Assembly (NCBI RefSeq): GCF_042680885.1 | Contig: NZ_JBHUEO010000007.1 | Span: forward strand, 31,137-95,136 | Source of the DNA: Siminovitchia sediminis | GTDB lineage: Bacteria > Bacillota > Bacilli > Bacillales > Bacillaceae_C | Length of the DNA: 64,000 nt | Direction: 5' to 3' | Made by a program: the position numbers and the translations under genes | The notes under the pieces: generated by a model | The model's input: only the letters and a program-made list of their open reading frames with translations | Database searches by the model: none | Told to the model about the DNA's origin: nothing | Shown here: positions 1-7,657 of the stretch, piece by piece | How positions within the stretch are numbered: the stretch's first letter is position 1 | Layout of the letters: each line of letters begins with the position of its first letter

Positions 1-1
1 A

Positions 2-1489
2 GAAAAGAATGTTGAAGGGATTGTAATTATTGTTCAAGATCTGCCTATGGTGGAGCAGATGGCCATGGAATTGGAGTCTGTCAAAAACTTAAACAAAGAT
101 TTAAATGCTATTCTTTCCAGTATATATGACGAGATACTTGTAGTGAATGCTCAGGGGAAGTTAATCCGTTACAGTGAAAACGCTATTCCTGAATTTTGGG
201 GAGCGGATTTAAAGGACCTCGTAGGAAAAAATATAATTGAACTTGAGAAGCAGGGTCTGTTTATGCCCTCTGTTACACGCCTTGTCATGGAAAAGAAGAA
301 AAAAGTCTCGGTTGTCCAAGAGACGCCAACCGGAAAAAAAGTATTGGCTGTCGGAAATCCGGTGCTCGATGAAAATGGCGAGATTGAAAGAATAATAGTA
401 GCATCCCGTGATATTACGGAAGCTGCCCGCCTTCGGGATGAGCTCCGTGAGATAAGGAAGATTTCTGAGCAATACAAGCAAGAACTTGATGAAATAAAAA
501 CGCAGGAGCAATTGAGCCGAAAGCTCATTTACCGAAGCCAGAAGATGGAAGATATTATGTCTCAGGTACACAAAGTTGCCAAGTTTTCATCAACCGTGCT
601 TATTCAGGGAGAATCAGGCGTTGGAAAAGAAGTTATAGCTCAAGCGATTCATCAATTGGGTGCAAGGAAAGACAGGCCGTTTTTAAAGGTGAATTGCGGA
701 GCGATCCCCGAAACCCTTTTGGAAAGTGAGCTTTTTGGTTATGTGAAAGGTGCATTTACGGGAGCGGATCCGGGAGGAAAAGAAGGATACTTTAAACAGG
801 CGGATAAAGGTGTATTGTTTCTTGATGAAATCGGCGAGATGCCTCTGAGGCTTCAGGTAAAGCTGCTCCGTGTTCTCCAGGAAAGAGAGGTTTCACCTGT
901 CGGAAGCACGGATGCGATTCCGGTCGATGTCCAGATTATTGCTGCCACGAATAAAGACTTGAGGGACATGGTGGCTGAAGGGTCGTTTCGTGAAGATCTT
1001 TTCTACCGATTAAATGTCATTCCTATTCATATTCCTCCGTTAAGGGAGCGGCATGAAGATATCCCGTTAATTGCTTTCCACTTTTTGAAGCAGTTTAATG
1101 AACTGCACGGAAGCAGTTATCATCTGACGCCGGATGCATTGAATTTGCTGGAAGCGTATACGTGGCCCGGAAATATACGGGAGCTGCAAAATATCGTGGA
1201 GCGTCTCATTGTCACAGCCGATGATGAGGTGATCGACGCCAGTATTGTAGGACAGGTTCTAAAGCTTAATGAACCGATGACTAAGGTGAAGCCGATTATC
1301 ACTAACATTATGCCGCTTCAAGAGGCGTTTGAAGCTGTGGAAGAGCAGTTGATTACACAAGCAATGAATATCTATAAAACGACAACAAAAGCGGCTACTG
1401 CGCTCGGGATCAGCCAGTCATCCGTCAGTCGGAAGTACCAGAAGATTTTAAGCCGAAAACAGGAAAGAGAAAATATAAGCATTGGTTAA
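2..1489 (+). CDS. gabR: Sigma-54-dependent transcriptional activator, GabR type (5' partial)
   Basis: Bacterial enhancer-binding protein that would open sigma-54 promoters by ATP hydrolysis. The frame is open to the window edge, so the true start lies upstream; the first in-frame ATGs (47, 59) have no convincing ribosome site. From the ATG at 47, a PAS domain covers about residues 20-125 and a short coiled coil about 125-155. The AAA+ domain follows, with Walker A GESGVGKE near 188, the sigma-54 contact loop GAFTGA near 236 and Walker B LFLDEIGEM. A C-terminal HTH contains ALGISQSSVSRKY. It lies directly upstream of a perfect -24/-12 promoter and a GabD-like gene, the arrangement known for gabR-gabD in the Bacillus cereus/thuringiensis group. 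The family is certain; GabR identity is inferred from context. RocR or BkdR relatives are the alternatives. Confidence 0.85.
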   Translation, partial: EKNVEGIVIIVQDLPMVEQMAMELESVKNLNKDLNAILSSIYDEILVVNAQGKLIRYSENAIPEFWGADLKDLVGKNIIELEKQGLFMPSVTRLVMEKKKKVSVVQETPTGKKVLAVGNPVLDENGEIERIIVASRDITEAARLRDELREIRKISEQYKQELDEIKTQEQLSRKLIYRSQKMEDIMSQVHKVAKFSSTVLIQGESGVGKEVIAQAIHQLGARKDRPFLKVNCGAIPETLLESELFGYVKGAFTGADPGGKEGYFKQADKGVLFLDEIGEMPLRLQVKLLRVLQEREVSPVGSTDAIPVDVQIIAATNKDLRDMVAEGSFREDLFYRLNVIPIHIPPLRERHEDIPLIAFHFLKQFNELHGSSYHLTPDALNLLEAYTWPGNIRELQNIVERLIVTADDEVIDASIVGQVLKLNEPMTKVKPIITNIMPLQEAFEAVEEQLITQAMNIYKTTTKAATALGISQSSVSRKYQKILSRKQERENISIG

Positions 1490-1496
1490 TGCGGGA

Positions 1497-1512
1497 TATG
1501 CAATTTTGCATA
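1497..1512. promoter_or_regulatory. Candidate upstream activator site (UAS)
   Basis: A perfect inverted repeat: TATGCAA, two bases, TTGCATA. It sits just after the activator stop codon and about 115 bp upstream of the -24 element. That is the usual distance for an enhancer-binding protein acting by DNA looping. The role is inferred from symmetry and position. Confidence 0.6.
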
Positions 1513-1618
1513 AAACTATTCCTTCTAGAATAATAGAGTGCCGGACGGCTGGTGGAAAGGGTACAACTAATGATGGAGATGTTCGTGTTTTTAAGCAGTA
1601 GAGACAGCTGATAATGGG

Positions 1619-1634
1619 TGGCATATTTATTGCA
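1619..1634 (+). promoter_or_regulatory. Sigma-54 (-24/-12) promoter
   Basis: TGGCAT, five bases, TTGCA matches the sigma-54 consensus (TGGCAY-N5-TTGCW) without mismatch, with the invariant GG (1620-1621) and GC (1632-1633) 10 bp apart. Transcription would begin near 1645, leaving a roughly 60-nt leader before the GabD-like gene at 1705. Confidence 0.88.
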
Positions 1635-1704
1635 TATGAATTTAATTAAGGAGTTGCAGGGAGAAATATTCTCCCTTGATTATTAATTTGGAGGAGGTTT
1701 CAAG

Positions 1705-3126
1705 ATGTATTACATTAATGGTGAATGGCTTGAATCTGAAAAAAAACTAGAGGTGACCAACCCTGTAACATTAGAGGTCATTGACACAATTTCTACTTGT
1801 GGAGCGGAAGAAACAAAAACAGCAATTGCTGCCGCAACAGAAGCTTTTAAAACGTGGAAGAAAACAACAGGCAATGAAAGAAGTGAATACCTTTTCAAAA
1901 CCGTCAAGCTCATGAGAGAAAGAGCAGATGAGCTTGCACAGATTATAACACTTGAAAACGGCAAGCCGCTTCCGGATGCAAAAAATGAAGTTCGCAGTGC
2001 CATCAGCTACCTTGACTGGTATGCAGAAGAAGCCAAAAGAATCTATGGAGAAGTGCTGCCGGCCTCGCATCGGGATAAAAGTCTGATGGTTGTAAAACAG
2101 CCTGTAGGGGTATGCGGTGCAATTACTCCTTGGAACTTTCCTCTATCCATGATTACCAGAAAAATAGCACCGGCTCTTGCTGCAGGCTGCACGGTTGTTC
2201 TTAAACCGGCAAATCAGACTCCTTTATCTGCCATCAAAGTATTTGAGTGCTTTCATGATGCAGGTGTTCCCAAAGGTGTTGTAAACCTTGTCATTGGCCC
2301 TTCTCAAGACATCGGCAAAGAGCTGACATCAAGCCCGGATGTCCGCAAGCTTACATTTACAGGATCCACACGTGTCGGGAAAATGCTTGTTCGTGATTCG
2401 GCGGATACAATGAAAAAAGTATCCATGGAATTGGGCGGACACGCTCCGTATATCATTTTTGAAGATGCAGACATTGACCTGGCTGTGGAAGGTGTAATGC
2501 TTTCCAAGTTTAAAAATACCGGTCAGACATGTATCAGTACAAACCGTGTATATGCACATAAAAGCATTGCAAAAGAATTTGCTGAAAAATTGGCTAAACG
2601 TACAGCCGAGCTTAAGATTGGTGATGGTTTAGAGGAAGGAACGGACGTTGGTCCGCTTATTAACGAAAGTGCATTACAAACAATGAAAAATCAGGTGGAA
2701 GATGCTGTTAAGAAAAATGCAGAAGTAGTGGCCGGCGGTAGGGTATATAACTACGATAAAGGTAGCGGTTATTTCTTTGAACCGACAGTTTTGTTGAATG
2801 CCACAGACGACATGGTGATCGCAACAGAAGAAACTTTTGGTCCGATTGCGCCTGTATTCACATTTGAGACGGAAGAAGAAATTATCGAAAGAGCCAACAG
2901 TACTTTGTATGGATTGGCGGCTTATTGTTATACGAAAAATTTAGGCCGCGGATTAAGAATGATGAGAGAGCTTGAATTTGGAATTATTGGAATTAACGAT
3001 CCGACTCCAATCGTCATCCAAGCTCCATTCGGCGGAATAAAGGAAAGCGGGATGGGCAAAGAAGGCGGGAAATTCGGATTAGAGGAATATTTGGAGGAAA
3101 AATTCGTATCCATTTATGAAAACTAA
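1705..3126 (+). CDS. gabD: NAD(P)-dependent aldehyde dehydrogenase, succinate-semialdehyde dehydrogenase-like
   Basis: Oxidises an aldehyde to the acid, probably succinate semialdehyde in GABA breakdown. The 473-residue length is normal for the family. The coenzyme loop FTGSTRVG, the general-base glutamate in MELGGH (about residue 242) and the nucleophilic cysteine in GQTCIS (about 276) are all present. A strong GGAGGAGG site precedes the ATG. It is the first gene behind the sigma-54 promoter at 1619 and is followed by a GNAT and a PuuP/PlaP-like permease. This makes GABA or polyamine-derived semialdehyde the best substrate guess. Family is certain; substrate is inferred, and glutarate semialdehyde or aminobutyraldehyde are alternatives. 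Confidence 0.85.
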   Translation: MYYINGEWLESEKKLEVTNPVTLEVIDTISTCGAEETKTAIAAATEAFKTWKKTTGNERSEYLFKTVKLMRERADELAQIITLENGKPLPDAKNEVRSAISYLDWYAEEAKRIYGEVLPASHRDKSLMVVKQPVGVCGAITPWNFPLSMITRKIAPALAAGCTVVLKPANQTPLSAIKVFECFHDAGVPKGVVNLVIGPSQDIGKELTSSPDVRKLTFTGSTRVGKMLVRDSADTMKKVSMELGGHAPYIIFEDADIDLAVEGVMLSKFKNTGQTCISTNRVYAHKSIAKEFAEKLAKRTAELKIGDGLEEGTDVGPLINESALQTMKNQVEDAVKKNAEVVAGGRVYNYDKGSGYFFEPTVLLNATDDMVIATEETFGPIAPVFTFETEEEIIERANSTLYGLAAYCYTKNLGRGLRMMRELEFGIIGINDPTPIVIQAPFGGIKESGMGKEGGKFGLEEYLEEKFVSIYEN

Positions 3127-3285
3127 CAATTAAGGGTACATCCGGCCATTTGTATTTTTCCGGCACCGATGTAATAGCACTTGGCATCATTTCCCTGACA
3201 TCCAAATATAAGCTTCACGATTCTTAGCCGGAAGCTGAACAACCTTTTATTGAAATGTGGTGCCGATGCTGGTTAATTATATTTT

Positions 3286-3318
3286 GGATTGTACGTAAAG
3301 CCATTTTGCGTACAATCC
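3286..3318 (+). other. Intercistronic hairpin before the GNAT gene
   Basis: A perfect 10-bp inverted repeat (GGATTGTACG / CGTACAATCC) with a 13-nt loop lies a few bases upstream of the GNAT ribosome site (AGGAAAGGAGG, 3323-3333). No T-run follows, so it is not a terminator. mRNA stability or translation control are possible roles. Confidence 0.55.
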
Positions 3319-3341
3319 CTTTAGGAAAGGAGGAGCTTTCT

Positions 3342-3998
3342 TTGAGTAAGGATCTGGAAAAGGCCTTGGAGCAAATTGGTGCAAGGTTTATGACTTTAGA
3401 TGACATTTACAATGTAAATAAGATGGCCGTCATTGGTTTTGGAGATCCGGAAATCCCATTTAAACCGGAACACCTGGCGAGCCAGATTAAAATTTTTCCC
3501 GAAGGTCAGGTCGTCGTAGAGCATGATGATGGAAGTATAGTAGGTTCATGTTCAAGTGTCATTGTGAATTTTGAAAAAGACTATGGGGTAAATCATTCTT
3601 TTGATGATATTTCAGATAACGGATACATTCGCAATCATAACCCAAAAGGCAGAAACCTTTATGGAACTGAAGTAGTCGTGCACCCTGATTATAGGGGGTT
3701 AAAAATAGGAAAACGTCTTTACCAGGCGAGAAGAGCGATCGCAAAGGCATTTAATTTGGAGAGTATTCTTTTTGGAGGACGCATCCCAAATTATCATAAA
3801 TATGCAGATCAATTAACAGCAGAGCAATACGCACAAAAAGTTGTGGACGGAGAGATCTATGATCCCGTCATGACGTTCCAATTGAAGAACGGCTTTGAAT
3901 TCAAGGCGATTTTGCCAAACTATTTGCCGACTGATCCGGAGTCCATGAAATATGCGGCTTTATTGGAATGGAAAAATCCGGATTACAAACCACTGTAA
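3342..3998 (+). CDS. Stand-alone GNAT acetyltransferase, YhcX N-domain-like
   Basis: Probable acetyl-CoA-dependent N-acetyltransferase of 218 residues. The TTG at 3342 is chosen because AGGAAAGGAGG lies just upstream; the open frame extends further back but runs through a hairpin without a ribosome site. The acetyl-CoA loop appears in VVVHPDYRGLKIGKRLY. The sequence through GGRIPNYHKYADQ and the end ILPNYLPTDPESMKYAALLEW looks like the N-terminal GNAT half of YhcX-type proteins, where it is fused to a carbon-nitrogen hydrolase. Here the hydrolase half is absent and the gene ends cleanly, so it is a natural single-domain form. It sits between the aldehyde dehydrogenase and an amine permease. 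The acceptor is unknown; an amine or polyamine is plausible. Confidence 0.75.
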   Translation: MSKDLEKALEQIGARFMTLDDIYNVNKMAVIGFGDPEIPFKPEHLASQIKIFPEGQVVVEHDDGSIVGSCSSVIVNFEKDYGVNHSFDDISDNGYIRNHNPKGRNLYGTEVVVHPDYRGLKIGKRLYQARRAIAKAFNLESILFGGRIPNYHKYADQLTAEQYAQKVVDGEIYDPVMTFQLKNGFEFKAILPNYLPTDPESMKYAALLEWKNPDYKPL

Positions 3999-4001
3999 GC
4001 G

Positions 4002-4044
4002 TTCGTTATTTCGGATTAACCAACAGTTAATCCGAAATAACGAA
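4002..4044 (+). other. Long perfect intercistronic hairpin
   Basis: A 19-bp perfect stem (4002-4020 with 4026-4044) closes a 5-nt CAACA loop between the GNAT stop and the permease ribosome site. It is followed by an A-rich, not T-rich, tract, so it is a poor intrinsic terminator on the + strand. It may set relative expression by RNA processing or stability. Confidence 0.65.
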
Positions 4045-4106
4045 TAAAAAATATTAGCAGGAACCTATAGAAAAAAACAAAAAAGTCGGGGGAGGCTCAT
4101 CGTTTA

Positions 4107-5459
4107 ATGGGGACAAACACAACACTGAAAAGATCACTCGGATTATGGGCGATCGTCGCTTTAGGTTTAGGCTATATGACACCTACTGTAGTATTCGATA
4201 CTTTCGGAATCGTTTCGAAACAAACGGGCGGACTTGTCCCCTTGGCATATGTAGTCGGATTGATCGTTATGCTTTTTACTGCGATCAGTTATGGGAAAAT
4301 GGTAAAAGTTTTTCCGAGTGCCGGATCTGCTTACACTTATACAAGGGAAACAATGGGGCCGCGAGTTGGATTTTTGGTAGGTTGGGCTTCATTACTTGAT
4401 TATTTACTACTTCCTCTTGTAAACGCTGTCATTATTCGGTTATATATGGAAGCCTTACTCCCTGATGCCTCTCCTTGGATATGGGTGATCGCATACGTGG
4501 CCTTTGTAACTATTGTCAACGCTGTCAGCATGAGGTCTACATCCGGCGTAAACTTCATTTTGGTTGCTTTCACTATGGTGCTGATGGTTGTTTTTATGAT
4601 ACTAGGTTCTATACAGCTTTATAAAGGGATGGGAACCGGCACACTATTTACTATTCAGCCAATGTTCCAGGCCAATATGGAAATAGCTGCTGTTTTAACC
4701 GGTGCTACCATCGTTTGTTTCTCTTTTATCGGGTTTGATGCGATTACAATGTATACCGAAGAGGCAAAAGACATCAACTTGATGCCTAAGGCGATTGCTT
4801 TAACTGTCCTGATCGGGGGCGGGATTTTCTTTGCCGGCGCCTATTTTGCCCAAACGCTGTTTCCGGATGTTTCGGTATTTCATGTTGTGGATGATACACT
4901 GCCTGAAATTGCCTTGTATGTAGGCGGTGTTGTGTTCCAGCTCATTTTTTTATCGGGAGCTTTTGCAGCAACTGTTGCTTCCGGACTGGCATCTCATGCC
5001 AGTGTTTCGAGACTGATGTATGTGATGGGAAGAAATGGCGTTTTGCCCAAAAAGCTGTTTGGCTATGTACACCCGAAATTCAGAACACCTCTGTTTAATG
5101 TAATATTTGTCGGTCTTGTCAGTTTGCTGGCCATGGGACCAAGTCTGGAATTAGTATCTGCCCTCATCAACTTTGGTGCCCTGATCGCTTTTTCCTTCGT
5201 TAACCTGTCTGTAATCGGATATTTTGTTTTCAAGAAGAAACAATACCAAACTCCGAAACAGGTATTTTCATACGTGATTATGCCGGGGATTGGTGCCTTG
5301 TTAACAGGGGTCCTCTGGGCGCATCTGCATGCCGATGCTTTCATCGGAGGAGTCATTTGGGTGGCGACAGGTATCGTCTATATGCTGGTAATGTCCAAAA
5401 TATTTAAGAGGGATGTAACAAAGCTTGGAATGGACGCCGCTGATGATCTGACGGGGTGA
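4107..5459 (+). CDS. APC-family amino acid/amine permease, PuuP/PlaP-like
   Basis: Membrane uptake protein of 450 residues with about 12 hydrophobic segments. The sequence follows the putrescine importers PlaP/PuuP closely in several blocks: FDTFGIVS near the start, FPSAGSAYTYT, GWASLLDYL, SFIGFDAIT and SRLMYVMGRNGVLPK. A GGGGGAGG site lies 11 nt upstream of the ATG. It is the third gene of the presumed sigma-54 unit, separated from the GNAT by a 19-bp hairpin. With an aldehyde dehydrogenase in the unit, putrescine or GABA import is the likely job. Family is clear; substrate is inferred. Confidence 0.85.
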   Translation: MGTNTTLKRSLGLWAIVALGLGYMTPTVVFDTFGIVSKQTGGLVPLAYVVGLIVMLFTAISYGKMVKVFPSAGSAYTYTRETMGPRVGFLVGWASLLDYLLLPLVNAVIIRLYMEALLPDASPWIWVIAYVAFVTIVNAVSMRSTSGVNFILVAFTMVLMVVFMILGSIQLYKGMGTGTLFTIQPMFQANMEIAAVLTGATIVCFSFIGFDAITMYTEEAKDINLMPKAIALTVLIGGGIFFAGAYFAQTLFPDVSVFHVVDDTLPEIALYVGGVVFQLIFLSGAFAATVASGLASHASVSRLMYVMGRNGVLPKKLFGYVHPKFRTPLFNVIFVGLVSLLAMGPSLELVSALINFGALIAFSFVNLSVIGYFVFKKKQYQTPKQVFSYVIMPGIGALLTGVLWAHLHADAFIGGVIWVATGIVYMLVMSKIFKRDVTKLGMDAADDLTG

Positions 5460-5535
5460 CAAGCAATACATTTAACCAGTCTTTTGGTTTTCGTCCCTCC
5501 ATACCAGTTTCGGTGTGGTGATGCACTTCGAAAAG

Positions 5536-5568
5536 AAGGAAGGCCCGGCCAAATCGCCGGGCTACCTT
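5536..5568. terminator. Probable bidirectional terminator between convergent genes
   Basis: The GC-rich stem GCCCGGC/GCCGGGC (5543-5549, 5556-5562), extended by AAGG/CCTT, lies between the convergent permease and chromate-transporter genes. Short T-rich tracts flank it on both strands. Confidence 0.55.
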
Positions 5569-5605
5569 TACATATCTGAAGTATTATCCCCGGAGGATTA
5601 GGAAG

Positions 5606-6148
5606 TTATGCTATAAAATGCGGAAGGACTGCTCCTCCATAAATAAAAGCGGCAACTATCATGATGGCTGGATGAATTTTCCACCAAACAATGGCAACCA
5701 GTGCTACCAGCCCGATAAAAATGGACTGCCACATGCCGATAGACTCAAAAGAAACTGTACTGAACTGCCATGTCAGCTGGATCATCATTACCGCAATAAC
5801 TGGCTGTACAAGCATAGTCATCCCTTTGACAATGGGCGATTGTTTAAAATGATTTAATACCTTCAGTAAAACAATTATAGCAATGGCGGATGGAGCAACT
5901 GTGCCGATAGTGGCAACAATCAGTCCCAGCCAGCCGGCCTCCTGGTAGCCTGCAAAGGCTGCAATCTTAGTGGCAATCGGTCCAGGCAGGGCGTTGGCAA
6001 CGGCAAGCATGTCTACAAACTCCGTATTGGTCATCCAGCCGTAATGGTCTACCACTTGTTGCTGTGTTAAAGGTATGGTGGCGGGACCTCCGCCATATCC
6101 CAGAATGTTGGCAACAAAAAAGGCCCAAAACAAATCCCAATAAATCAT
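5606..6148 (-). CDS. ywrA: Chromate transporter, second half-size subunit (YwrA-like)
   Basis: Short-chain CHR-family membrane protein of 180 residues. It carries the family signature GYGGGPATIPL near residue 18 and NALPGPIATKIAAFAGY near 53, then four hydrophobic stretches. Short-chain ChrA proteins work as pairs of complementary halves that export chromate. It overlaps the preceding gene by 4 bp, so the two are translationally coupled. The order chr-chr-Lrp regulator matches ywrA-ywrB-ywrC of B. subtilis. Family is certain; chromate as the natural substrate follows from the family and is not shown here. Confidence 0.88.
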   Translation of the reverse strand: MIYWDLFWAFFVANILGYGGGPATIPLTQQQVVDHYGWMTNTEFVDMLAVANALPGPIATKIAAFAGYQEAGWLGLIVATIGTVAPSAIAIIVLLKVLNHFKQSPIVKGMTMLVQPVIAVMMIQLTWQFSTVSFESIGMWQSIFIGLVALVAIVWWKIHPAIMIVAAFIYGGAVLPHFIA

Positions 6149-6753
6149 GACGACATTCCCTCTCTATTCTCCTCTTTCTTCTTTTTTTCCCACCTTTGAT
6201 TGGCCCAATTATAAACTTTTAAATGGACCGTACCATATGCTAAAAAGGTAATAATGACGATAGCCGGATGAAGATCCAATACGCCGAGCAGCAGGAAGGC
6301 AAGAACGCCGAATCCAACCCCGATCACTTTACCGAGACCGCCCCATGTTTTTGCGCAAAACTCGTAGGCGGTAATACCAAGCAGTACCGCAATCACCGGT
6401 CTGACCGCTGCAATCATTCCCGCAACAATTACCGATTCTTTCATCGAATATAGGGCGCCCAATAGAGCCACTATAGCGATGGAGGTAGGCAAAATATGCG
6501 AGAGAATGGCTACAACTGCACCTGCAGTTCCTTTTTGCTGATAGCCAAGCTGAGCGGCCAGCTTGGTGGCTATGGGGCCTGGCAGTGCATTTGCAAAAGC
6601 AAGCAGCTCACCAAATTCTTTATCGCTCATCCAGTTATATCGTATGACCGCTTCATGGCGGAATAACGGGATAACAGACGGTCCTCCGCCATATCCGAAA
6701 ATACCTACCCTTAACATAGCCCCTGACAGCGTTCTGTATCCTTTTAAGTCCAT
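6145..6753 (-). CDS. ywrB: Chromate transporter, first half-size subunit (YwrB-like)
   Basis: CHR-family half transporter of 202 residues with FGYGGGPSVIPLFRHE near the N terminus and LLAFANALPGPIATKLAAQLGY, followed by hydrophobic segments and a charged C-terminal tail. It pairs with the downstream subunit, whose start overlaps its stop by 4 bp. The ribosome site GGGGAGGG lies just upstream of the ATG. An Lrp/AsnC-type regulator gene ends 28 bp upstream in the same direction, so all three genes are probably one transcript under that regulator, as for ywrC-ywrB-ywrA. Confidence 0.88.
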   Translation of the reverse strand: MDLKGYRTLSGAMLRVGIFGYGGGPSVIPLFRHEAVIRYNWMSDKEFGELLAFANALPGPIATKLAAQLGYQQKGTAGAVVAILSHILPTSIAIVALLGALYSMKESVIVAGMIAAVRPVIAVLLGITAYEFCAKTWGGLGKVIGVGFGVLAFLLLGVLDLHPAIVIITFLAYGTVHLKVYNWANQRWEKKKKEENREGMSS

Positions 6754-6781
6754 TTTTCATCCCTCCCCGAAATTCGTAACA

Positions 6782-7273
6782 TTAAAGCTTTAAGCCCATT
6801 CTGCTTTTATAACGTTTTAACAGCATTTGCGTATCGACACGCATAATTCCTTTTGTAGAATAAAGAGTTTCAAGCAGGAACTCTTCCATTTCCTTCATGT
6901 TTTTAAAAACTCCGTGCATATGCAGCGTGCTTGGTCCTGTCATATGATAAAGACTTGTGACGGCAGGGTGAATTGCCAGCTTCTCGGCAATTTCATTTAA
7001 ATATTTAGGCTCTACATCCACGTTGAAAAAGGCAGACACCTGAATACCAACTTTAATAGGGTTGACTACTGCGGTGAAACGTTCAATGACTCCGTCTTCA
7101 ATCATTGCTTGGATGCGAGACTGTACTGCCACTCTGGACAAACCGATTTCCTTGGCAAGGTCAGTATAGGAGATCCGGGCGTTCTCCAATAAAATTTCTA
7201 TAATCCTTTTATCTGTTTCATTTAGTTTCATCTTTGGCATATGGTCAGATTCACGGCCATTTTCGACTGTCAT
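6782..7273 (-). CDS. ywrC: Lrp/AsnC-family regulator of the chromate transporter (YwrC/ChrS-like)
   Basis: DNA-binding regulator of about 163 residues. The N-terminal HTH (DKRIIEILLENARISYTDL then GLSRVAVQSRIQAM) is followed by an AsnC ligand-binding/oligomerisation domain. The ATG at 7273 is preferred over 7282 because AAAAGGG lies 9 nt upstream of it but directly abuts the earlier ATG. It leads the chromate transporter genes and is divergent from a gamma-glutamyltransferase, as in the ywrABCD block of B. subtilis, where the equivalent (ChrS) is described as controlling the transporter. Two perfect palindromes in the divergent gap are candidate binding sites. Confidence 0.85.
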   Translation of the reverse strand: MTVENGRESDHMPKMKLNETDKRIIEILLENARISYTDLAKEIGLSRVAVQSRIQAMIEDGVIERFTAVVNPIKVGIQVSAFFNVDVEPKYLNEIAEKLAIHPAVTSLYHMTGPSTLHMHGVFKNMKEMEEFLLETLYSTKGIMRVDTQMLLKRYKSRMGLKL

Positions 7274-7507
7274 GATTTCCATCCCTTTTCAGTTCATTTT
7301 TTTCAAAAAGTATAATATATTGAAAAAATGCTTTCGTTATGGACCACTATAATCTATGTAACATACAAAATCAATAATAACTAACGAAAAACATTACGAT
7401 ATTTATTCATGTGATTAATTTCTGCGGGTTTTCCAATCGTATAGAAAGGAAGAATCGGCTAGATCCAACAAATAGAAAGTGATAGTATATTTTTATTTTA
7501 GTTTCGA

Positions 7508-7524
7508 AAGTTATATTATAACTT
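7508..7524. promoter_or_regulatory. Perfect 17-bp palindrome (candidate operator 1)
   Basis: AAGTTATA, one base, TATAACTT, in the 384-bp gap between the divergent regulator and gamma-glutamyltransferase genes. A second palindrome is centred 37 bp downstream. Lrp-type sites are typically about 15-bp dyads in AT-rich DNA, which fits. Confidence 0.5.
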
Positions 7525-7545
7525 ACTTTTCTATTTGTCCATTTT

Positions 7546-7560
7546 AACATTGACAATGTT
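7546..7560. promoter_or_regulatory. Perfect 15-bp palindrome over a -35 box (candidate operator 2)
   Basis: AACATTG, one base, CAATGTT. It contains the TTGACA -35 box (7550-7555) of the promoter reading toward the gamma-glutamyltransferase, so a bound protein would block or contact RNA polymerase. Confidence 0.55.
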
Positions 7561-7578
7561 CCGAAAATTGGGTACGAT
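7550..7578 (+). promoter_or_regulatory. Sigma-A promoter for the gamma-glutamyltransferase gene
   Basis: TTGACA (7550-7555), a 17-bp spacer and TACGAT (7573-7578). The -35 is perfect and the -10 has two mismatches. It lies about 80 bp upstream of the TTG start. A degenerate catabolite-repression-like element (TGAAAGCGCTTATC, 7622-7635, 12 of 14) lies between promoter and gene; I do not rely on it. Confidence 0.6.
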
Positions 7579-7657
7579 AGGAGGGACATAATATACCTGT
7601 ATTGTAAGCAGATATTTTGGTTGAAAGCGCTTATCTACAGGCGGAGGAGAGAGACAA

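Noticed and set aside
7622..7635. Catabolite-responsive element (cre) before ywrD
   Set aside because: Only 12 of 14 positions fit and the 3' end is wrong; too weak to call.
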